A DNA stretch of 37,258 nucleotides from a virus, in IMG/VR virus record IMGVR_UViG_3300005854_000008, positions 1 to 37,258 of that record; one strand, given 5' to 3'. The notes under the pieces are model-generated. The model searched no databases. It saw nothing but the letters and a program-made list of their open reading frames with translations, and had not been told where the DNA came from. This document shows positions 32,016 to 37,258 of this stretch, in pieces; position 1 is the stretch's first letter, and every line of letters starts with the position of its first letter. Position numbers and translations under genes: made by a program.

Positions 32016-33708
32016 AGGGTTTTTGAGGAATTTGGATACCTGTGAGTTGAGTCAGAAGTTGAGGTATATCGACATTTTCCATGGATGGATGTTTGATAAG
32101 TTTAGGTATGAGTTTGAGAAGTTCGACGATTTGTTCTTGTTGTTCTTGTTGTAGTTGAGTGGTTTGATAAGCTTGGATGAGTTGAGCGAGTTTGTTGACT
32201 TGAATGATATCTGGTGGTAAGTCAAGGTTATAGAGGATTTCGTGGATGAGTTTTTCGATGTTGAGGATAGGTAGAAGTCCAAGTTGTCCGAAGAGTTCAA
32301 GAAGAGTCATAATTTTTTCAAGACGTTCGCTTTTTTGGACAACTGAAGTAAAACCACGAATTTTGAATTTGACTTGAGAAAGGATGTCGTCTGGTGTGAC
32401 AGTTGAAAGAAAGAGTATTTCTTCAGTAGTAAGGATTTGTTGTAAGTTGGGAGCTTCGTATTTGAGGATGTAGTAAAGTAGTTTGGTTAAGAGTTGAGAA
32501 ATGAAGACTGTTTCTAAGCGTTCGATGAAGATGGCTAAGGTCATTTGAGTTTGGTGGGTTTTAAGAGCGACTTCTCTTGCGGTGATACGAGAGCGAGAAG
32601 ATGGAAGACCCATAATGAATTCGGTAATTGCAGAAATGTTGGTGGCTTCGTTTTGGATTAGGTTACGGATTGGTAAAGCATTGGGGTCAAAGTTTGCAAG
32701 TTTGATTGGTCTAATTGCTTGAACATCACCACCGCCACGAGTATAAAAAATCTTCCAAGGTCTTAATTCATCAGCTAAGCTGTCTTCATCGACAAGGGTT
32801 GTATCGATTTCAAAACCAAGGGTTAAATTGACGAGGGCACTATCTAAGATAGCACGGGTTAGAATGGTATCTTGGACATAGTAGGGGTAAACAAGGTCAG
32901 CAAAGGAAACTTGCGTGTTGATGCCATATAAGAATTCAACGACAAATGGAGTAATTTTGTCGGGCATTATTTCAGCGGTGATGAGTTTTTGTTTATTAAG
33001 CACGATGTAAAGATGTGGAGTGATTATATCATCGGGTAGAAAGATAATACCGTAAAATTTATCAATTCTGACGAGACGGTCGTTGTAGAGTTTTTGTAAA
33101 TATGTAAAGACGGTGTGCTCGGGGTCTTCTTGAGGAACAATGTAAGGTTTAATTTGGTCATAAGTTAGGTTGTATCTTCGGATGGCTTCTGGGATGGGGA
33201 GGTATTCGGTAAGGCAGATGTAATTTAGGTCTGGAGTGATTTTGGAATGAAGTGGGTTAACAACTTGGAGGTCAATGCGTTTTAGGTCTTCGTTGTATGT
33301 GATGTAAAGAAAGCCGTAACCTGAAAGAAGGCTGTAGTAAAGAATTTTGGACAAAGCATCTTTGACGTTGAGGACTTTAATGTAATGTTGAAGAATTTTG
33401 GTTAATAGGACTTGGAGATGTTCATTATCGGTATCGACTGTGAAAAGATTTTCGAAAGCTTTTTCAAGGAATGAGCGAAGGTAGAAGTATGCGAAGAAGA
33501 CTTTTTGGTAGAACATTGATGATTTGAATTTTGATTGCCATGGGTATGGTGGGTCGGGGATATTTGTTTCGCCGTTTAATTCTTGCATATAGCGGATAAG
33601 AGAGATTAGACGGCGAGCGTAAGCACTTTCGATGGCGTTGATTTTGCTTAAAACGTAAGGCTCGACGTCGGACAAGTTGTAAAGTTTGTTGTTGATTGAT
33701 AAAATCAT
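32002..33708 (-). CDS. Portal protein
   Basis: A 568-residue protein. Supporting features are the length, a helical N-terminal part with PYPWQSKFKSSMFYQKVFF, and the segment LYYSLLSGYGFLYITYNED followed by LQVVNPLHSKITPD, typical of portal wing domains; a long helix near residues ~370-440 and a C-terminal coiled part (QAYQTTQLQQEQQEQIVELL) complete the pattern. It would form the dodecameric ring through which DNA enters. ATG 33708 follows AGAGGT. Unusually, it lies on the strand opposite the terminase and capsid genes. Confidence 0.8.
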   Translation of the reverse strand: MILSINNKLYNLSDVEPYVLSKINAIESAYARRLISLIRYMQELNGETNIPDPPYPWQSKFKSSMFYQKVFFAYFYLRSFLEKAFENLFTVDTDNEHLQVLLTKILQHYIKVLNVKDALSKILYYSLLSGYGFLYITYNEDLKRIDLQVVNPLHSKITPDLNYICLTEYLPIPEAIRRYNLTYDQIKPYIVPQEDPEHTVFTYLQKLYNDRLVRIDKFYGIIFLPDDIITPHLYIVLNKQKLITAEIMPDKITPFVVEFLYGINTQVSFADLVYPYYVQDTILTRAILDSALVNLTLGFEIDTTLVDEDSLADELRPWKIFYTRGGGDVQAIRPIKLANFDPNALPIRNLIQNEATNISAITEFIMGLPSSRSRITAREVALKTHQTQMTLAIFIERLETVFISQLLTKLLYYILKYEAPNLQQILTTEEILFLSTVTPDDILSQVKFKIRGFTSVVQKSERLEKIMTLLELFGQLGLLPILNIEKLIHEILYNLDLPPDIIQVNKLAQLIQAYQTTQLQQEQQEQIVELLKLIPKLIKHPSMENVDIPQLLTQLTGIQIPQKPYEED

Positions 33709-33718
33709 TTTAGACCTC

Positions 33719-33747
33719 TTGTTAAATGTTGTTAAGTTTATTATAAT
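33719..33747 (+). promoter_or_regulatory. Rightward promoter of the tail unit
   Basis: TTGTTA (33719-33724), 17-base spacer, TATAAT (33742-33747). The -10 box is part of the palindrome ATTATAAT (33740-33747), also used by the leftward portal promoter. Confidence 0.6.
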
Positions 33748-33768
33748 ACGGATTGGGAAAGGTTGCAA
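33740..33768 (-). promoter_or_regulatory. Leftward promoter of the portal unit
   Basis: Minus-strand TTGCAA (33763-33768), 17-base spacer and TATAAT (33740-33745), sharing the palindrome ATTATAAT with the opposite promoter. Expected leader about 25 bases with AGAGGT before ATG 33708. Confidence 0.6.
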
Positions 33769-33770
33769 GT

Positions 33771-34349
33771 ATGTTGTATACGAAGCATCGTAAAATTAAG
33801 CTGATTGATGCAAAAAAAACTTGGGGAGAATTTGAAACTTGGCGAGATTTTGGTGAGACTTGGGGAGATTATTTAGTTGAAGATCCACATTATCAATTTG
33901 TTTGGTTGCGGGTTCCATTTAAAACAACAAATGTTTTGAAAAATGTTAAGTGGATTGGTTATGAAGGGTTGAGAGGTTATTTGACTGAATTAATGTCTGA
34001 AAGTTTTTATAGACGATGGGGTTGGGTAAAATGGACTGAGATTTTTGGAGAAAAGATTTTAGCGAATGCGTCTGATTTAATTATTTTTGGTGTTAACACA
34101 AATATTGTTTTGGGAACTTATTTGCGGATAAAAAAATTATTTGATTTGACTGCGGTTGGATTGCAAATTGGTTCTGTGGTAATATTTGAAAATAGTTTTG
34201 TGTGGAAAGTTTTAAGTGTAATTAGTTGTCAAGTAAGCGATAAATTAAGTTTTGAATGCAATGTGTTTGAAAGTTATAGATGGGAATTATTTGAAACTTG
34301 GGGAGATTTTCCGAACGATAGATGGGCTCCGTTATGGTCAACAACATAA
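33771..34349 (+). CDS. Tail-region protein with repeated WG segments
   Basis: A 192-residue protein. The N-terminus repeats TWGEF/TWRDF/TWGDY, and FETWGDFPNDRWAPL at the C-terminus echoes it, so Trp-Gly segments cap a mixed beta core. ATG 33771 follows GGGAAAGG; TTG 33753 is less likely. As first gene of the tail unit it may be a tail-tube, completion or fibre-attachment protein; no clear family. Confidence 0.55.
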   Translation: MLYTKHRKIKLIDAKKTWGEFETWRDFGETWGDYLVEDPHYQFVWLRVPFKTTNVLKNVKWIGYEGLRGYLTELMSESFYRRWGWVKWTEIFGEKILANASDLIIFGVNTNIVLGTYLRIKKLFDLTAVGLQIGSVVIFENSFVWKVLSVISCQVSDKLSFECNVFESYRWELFETWGDFPNDRWAPLWSTT

Positions 34350-35467
34350 ATGGTAATTGTGTGGCAGTTAATATAAAACAAGGAGAATTATTATTTGAAA
34401 CGCCGATTATCATTGATAAAATTGATTTGTTTGGTCATGTAATTGAAATTACCGATTGTGTGACAAGCGATAAATGTATTGGAATTTACGATAGAGTTGG
34501 ACAGAGGGTTGTTTATGTTGATATTGAAACAAAAGTGGTATTTGAGCATAGTGAGTATGTTGATGTAGTTGGTTTATTAGCTCATAAAGAACAGTTGTTT
34601 GTTGTAAGAAACAGTGCAATTGATAAAATTGTGCGAAATGTAAAAGAAAGTAAAAGTTATTCAGAACGAAATTTTATTGGTATTGCTTTGTATAATCCTT
34701 TTTCGGTTGTGTTTCTTGAATATAAAGATGTGCCGACTGTTCAGTTTTATAGTTTACAAGAAGTTCTTGAGTTAGGAGATTTGTTACCGACAACGTTTAT
34801 GAGTGTTTATGTTCCGTCGGTATTTTATGAGTATCATAATTTGCTTGTTAAAGACGGTTTGATTTGGGTAAGAGGTCGAAATGGCTTAGTAGGGTTGAGT
34901 TTACGAGTTATTGGTAGTGCGGGTATCTTGTTTGAAGTTGAAGCGTTTTACAATTCGTTTAAGGAAGTATTTAGAGACAAGCAAATTGACAGATGGCATT
35001 TTCAGAAATTTCTAAATCACAAAGTTTTTATGTTCAGTCATGAAGAAACGGGTAGGCTTATGTTTTTAGTTGATGACGATGTGTATTTTGGGGATGTAAC
35101 GATTTTTGTAGATAGGGAATGGTTTTTTGATGTTGTGGACAAAATGCTTTATCGATATAGGTTCACAGATGAGCCAGCGACTTATTCGTATGATAAGTGT
35201 TATGTTAATTTGTTGTTTGATTTTGGATGTTTGCAAAGGTTTCGTGGGTTTTGTTATGATGTGAAAAAATGTAGAACGAGCACGATTGTGTTTAACGTAG
35301 TTGCAAATTATCGTGGGGATGAACGGTCATTAACGTTTCATTTACCCCTTGACGAACACAATTTCCGTTGTAATTTATATGGAGAAGAATTTAGTTTGGT
35401 ATGGTATTTGCCGATTGCAACGAAGATGAAGATTACCAAAATTAATTTTGAAGAGGTAAACAAATGA
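34322..35467 (+). CDS. Tail protein of unknown function
   Basis: A 381-residue, mostly beta-rich protein (many V, Y, F, few long helices). It overlaps the previous gene by 28 bases and the following start (ATGA). Six Cys are spread through the C-terminal third. Its place before the fibre genes suggests a baseplate-like or spike component. An alternative start is ATG 34334. Confidence 0.55.
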   Translation: MGSVMVNNINGNCVAVNIKQGELLFETPIIIDKIDLFGHVIEITDCVTSDKCIGIYDRVGQRVVYVDIETKVVFEHSEYVDVVGLLAHKEQLFVVRNSAIDKIVRNVKESKSYSERNFIGIALYNPFSVVFLEYKDVPTVQFYSLQEVLELGDLLPTTFMSVYVPSVFYEYHNLLVKDGLIWVRGRNGLVGLSLRVIGSAGILFEVEAFYNSFKEVFRDKQIDRWHFQKFLNHKVFMFSHEETGRLMFLVDDDVYFGDVTIFVDREWFFDVVDKMLYRYRFTDEPATYSYDKCYVNLLFDFGCLQRFRGFCYDVKKCRTSTIVFNVVANYRGDERSLTFHLPLDEHNFRCNLYGEEFSLVWYLPIATKMKITKINFEEVNK

Positions 35468-35823
35468 GCGTAGTTTATAGAAAAGGTGCAGATTTGATAG
35501 TTCAATCTTTTAATGGAACCCAAATTGGTCTATTTGATGTGAACAAAAATGAGTTATCTGGCGGTGGTTATAGTAGGCAAACCTTTCCTGGGTTTGTTTT
35601 TGTAAATGAAGATGCGAATTATTTTTACTATGTAAATTCGAATACGATTTTGTTTCCTGTAGCGACATCAAATTGGGTTGATGTGTATTATATTGGTTTA
35701 TTTTCAGACGGACAACTTGCTTTGTTAGTTTCTTTGCCAAATCCAGCGACTATACGGGCAGGTCAGCAGTTGATATTTTTTGCGGGAATGATTGAAATTC
35801 GAATACCTAAACAAATGGCTTAA
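35464..35823 (+). CDS. Tail fibre-associated beta protein
   Basis: A 119-residue protein with the pattern GGGYSRQT, ILFPVATSNWVDVYYIGLF, then LLVSL and IRAGQQLIFFAGMIEIRI. I recall this arrangement from small phage proteins encoded beside tail fibres (phage-tail 'YxRQ...FP.at..W' proteins), which probably attach to the fibre or host cell. It precedes the fibre gene by 15 bases. Confidence 0.6.
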   Translation: MSVVYRKGADLIVQSFNGTQIGLFDVNKNELSGGGYSRQTFPGFVFVNEDANYFYYVNSNTILFPVATSNWVDVYYIGLFSDGQLALLVSLPNPATIRAGQQLIFFAGMIEIRIPKQMA

Positions 35824-35838
35824 AAGAGGGAGTAGGGA

Positions 35839-36684
35839 ATGCCGTATACAAAAAATCCGATAGTTTATCCAAGTGGTTTTGTAAGTGTTGATGTGGCGAA
35901 AGTTAATGAGAATTTTTCAATTTTAGCAGATGCTTTTGTAAATGATGACCCGACAACTGGAATAGTAAAAAATGCTGACACTGTAGATGGTTTTCATGCA
36001 AGTCACACTCCAGCTCCGAATACGATAGTGCCTCTTAATGCAAATGGAATTTTAGATTTGAGTGCGAGTTATGTGAGGAGTAATGTTTATACCTTTAGAA
36101 GAGTTGATTTAACAGAGGCGACAAGTGATTATGAGTTGCAAGTTGGAGAGGAGGCGTATTATATTTGGAATACGGTTTCAAGATTAACTCTTCCATTGAG
36201 GATACGTGTAAGTGGGATTTTATATCAATTAATTGTTGTTGCTCCAAGAAGTTCAGGGTTTATAAATTTAGAGCTGTTTCCTAATAATACTTCTTATACG
36301 AATGCTTTTGAAAGATATAGTATGTATCCAAGTTCTATTGGATATTTAACAGGAGCATGGCTTGGTTATTCTTATGATGATGGATATTATTTAGTAACAT
36401 CTTCTGGATCTTCTAATGTTTTTGTTTGGGAAAGAGCTGTTCAACATAGAATTTTATATCCTTCTATTATTGGTGGAGGGATGCTAATTTCGTGTTTACA
36501 AACAATGAGACAAAATAAAGGAGAGATGCACTATGCGATGATACATGCTTCGTCAAATTATCCTAGGTATATACAAGGAACTAATAGGTGGAATGATATT
36601 GCGGTGGATTGGATATCGTTAGGAAGTTTAGTAGCGTCTGCACAGAATGGAACTATTACAGTTTTTGTTAGGAGGTTAGCATAA
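35839..36684 (+). CDS. Tail fibre protein, copy 2 (complete)
   Basis: A 281-residue fibre. The N-terminal ~100 residues are nearly identical to copy 1 and include NADTVDGFHAS then TPAPNTIVPL, probably the shaft that attaches to the virion. The rest is diverged, rich in Ser, Tyr and Gly, and would bind the host receptor. It ends in RRLA and overlaps the chaperone start (TAATG). GAGGGAG precedes the start. Confidence 0.8.
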   Translation: MPYTKNPIVYPSGFVSVDVAKVNENFSILADAFVNDDPTTGIVKNADTVDGFHASHTPAPNTIVPLNANGILDLSASYVRSNVYTFRRVDLTEATSDYELQVGEEAYYIWNTVSRLTLPLRIRVSGILYQLIVVAPRSSGFINLELFPNNTSYTNAFERYSMYPSSIGYLTGAWLGYSYDDGYYLVTSSGSSNVFVWERAVQHRILYPSIIGGGMLISCLQTMRQNKGEMHYAMIHASSNYPRYIQGTNRWNDIAVDWISLGSLVASAQNGTITVFVRRLA

Positions 36685-37115
36685 TGAAGGTATGGGCATA
36701 TATACATCCAGAACTTAATATTCTTTGTTGTGCTTTATTGAAAGAAAGTGTGCCAGAAGGAGTTCAAGCGGTAGAACTTGAGGTAGAAAATCCTGATGAT
36801 GTTGTGCTTGATAATGGGCGAATTAGGTTAAAGACAGAAGCGGAGAAGGTTGTAGAAGAAAAGCAGAAAAAACTTGCAGAACTGAAGAATTATGTAGCGA
36901 ATTTACTTGCCCCGACTGATTATGTGATTACGAAGATAACTGAAGCTCAAATACAGAATGATATTGAGGAAGTCAAAATGTTAAGACAGAAATATGCAGT
37001 GCAATTGCAAAGGAGGGAAGCAATAAGACAATGGAATGAGCAGATGAAGCAAACGATAAAAAATGCAACAAGTTTGGAAGAATTGAGAAAGATAGTGATT
37101 GAATTTAGAGATTAG
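36684..37115 (+). CDS. Tail fibre assembly chaperone-like protein, copy 2
   Basis: A 143-residue paralogue of the protein at 706-1137, with substitutions spread along its length, mostly conservative. Shares LLAPTDYVITKI and REAIRQWNEQMKQ. AGGAGG lies just before the start. Probably folds or attaches the fibre encoded just upstream, which would explain why the pair was duplicated together. Confidence 0.65.
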   Translation: MKVWAYIHPELNILCCALLKESVPEGVQAVELEVENPDDVVLDNGRIRLKTEAEKVVEEKQKKLAELKNYVANLLAPTDYVITKITEAQIQNDIEEVKMLRQKYAVQLQRREAIRQWNEQMKQTIKNATSLEELRKIVIEFRD

Positions 37116-37128
37116 GGGGTGTTGTTAA

Positions 37129-37258
37129 ATGCCTGAGAAGCTTGATCGTTGTGTGCGAAAAGTGATGCGAAAAGGCTATACCAAGCAGGAAGCATATGCG
37201 ATATGAGCAAAGTCTACTGGCTGGGTCAGGGGACCTGGCGGTAGATGGATAAATAAAA
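37129..37258 (+). CDS. 51-residue protein with in-frame UGA, copy 2 (cut by window end)
   Basis: The same frame as at 1151: 25 codons, TGA at 37204-37206, then 17 complete codons before the window stops. It differs from copy 1 at three bases, all before the UGA and all synonymous; the last 82 bases are identical. The downstream hairpin is at 37213-37245. Having the UGA and frame in both copies argues against a sequencing error or a fresh mutation. Confidence 0.6.

Noticed and set aside
35839-37258. Diversity-generating retroelement acting on the fibre
   Set aside because: No reverse transcriptase gene or template repeat was found, and differences are not limited to adenine positions.

Overview
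The window is almost all of one tailed bacteriophage genome, AT-rich, with about 50 tightly packed genes. The hallmark proteins seen are a large terminase, a portal, a major capsid protein, tail fibres with a fibre chaperone, a lysis cassette with a lytic transglycosylase-like enzyme, family-A DNA polymerase, a primase-helicase, a SNF2-type helicase, a Cas4/RecB-like nuclease and an annealing-protein candidate. No long tail tape-measure gene is obvious. A connector-like gene followed by helical virion genes and a 1437-residue protein looks more like a short-tailed (podovirus-like) phage than a siphovirus; this is inference. Promoters are bacterial sigma70-type (TTGACA/TATAAT). An AcrIII-1 ring nuclease implies a host with type III CRISPR. 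A UGA-interrupted gene with a SECIS-like hairpin hints at a host that makes selenocysteine. A thermophile such as an Aquificota member would fit, but nothing here proves it.

Layout. 1-3589 (+): end of a tail fibre, its chaperone, the UGA-containing gene, then lysis and envelope genes. 3581-5238 (-): an ATP-grasp-like enzyme and a partner. 5293-16724 (+): terminase, nuclease, head and internal virion genes. 16678-29551 (-): replication and recombination genes, then many small early or accessory genes including AcrIII-1. 29552-30879: a gene-free, repeat-rich region, probably the replication origin. 30880-31610 (+): a DNA methyltransferase and a small gene. 31581-33708 (-): portal and partner. 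33771-37258 (+): tail genes and a second fibre-chaperone-UGA gene cassette.

The first 1.28 kb and the last 1.35 kb are diverged copies of the same cassette. The simplest reading is a circular or circularly permuted genome with two adjacent fibre cassettes, where assembly stopped inside the repeats. The rightward unit starting at 33.77 kb would then run through the join to 3589. This gives six transcription units. Each of the three divergent boundaries contains promoters, and each of the three convergent boundaries has overlapping gene ends and no visible terminator.

The observations most worth following are: (1) a 51-codon gene, present twice, with an in-frame UGA where I recall related proteins having cysteine, followed at once by a strong hairpin; (2) an origin-like region built on a 17-bp unit repeated 22 times in phase, with the same motif in the arms of a 56-bp inverted repeat; (3) two compact divergent promoter switches with near-leaderless first genes; (4) AcrIII-1 set among small genes of unknown function that are good anti-defence candidates.
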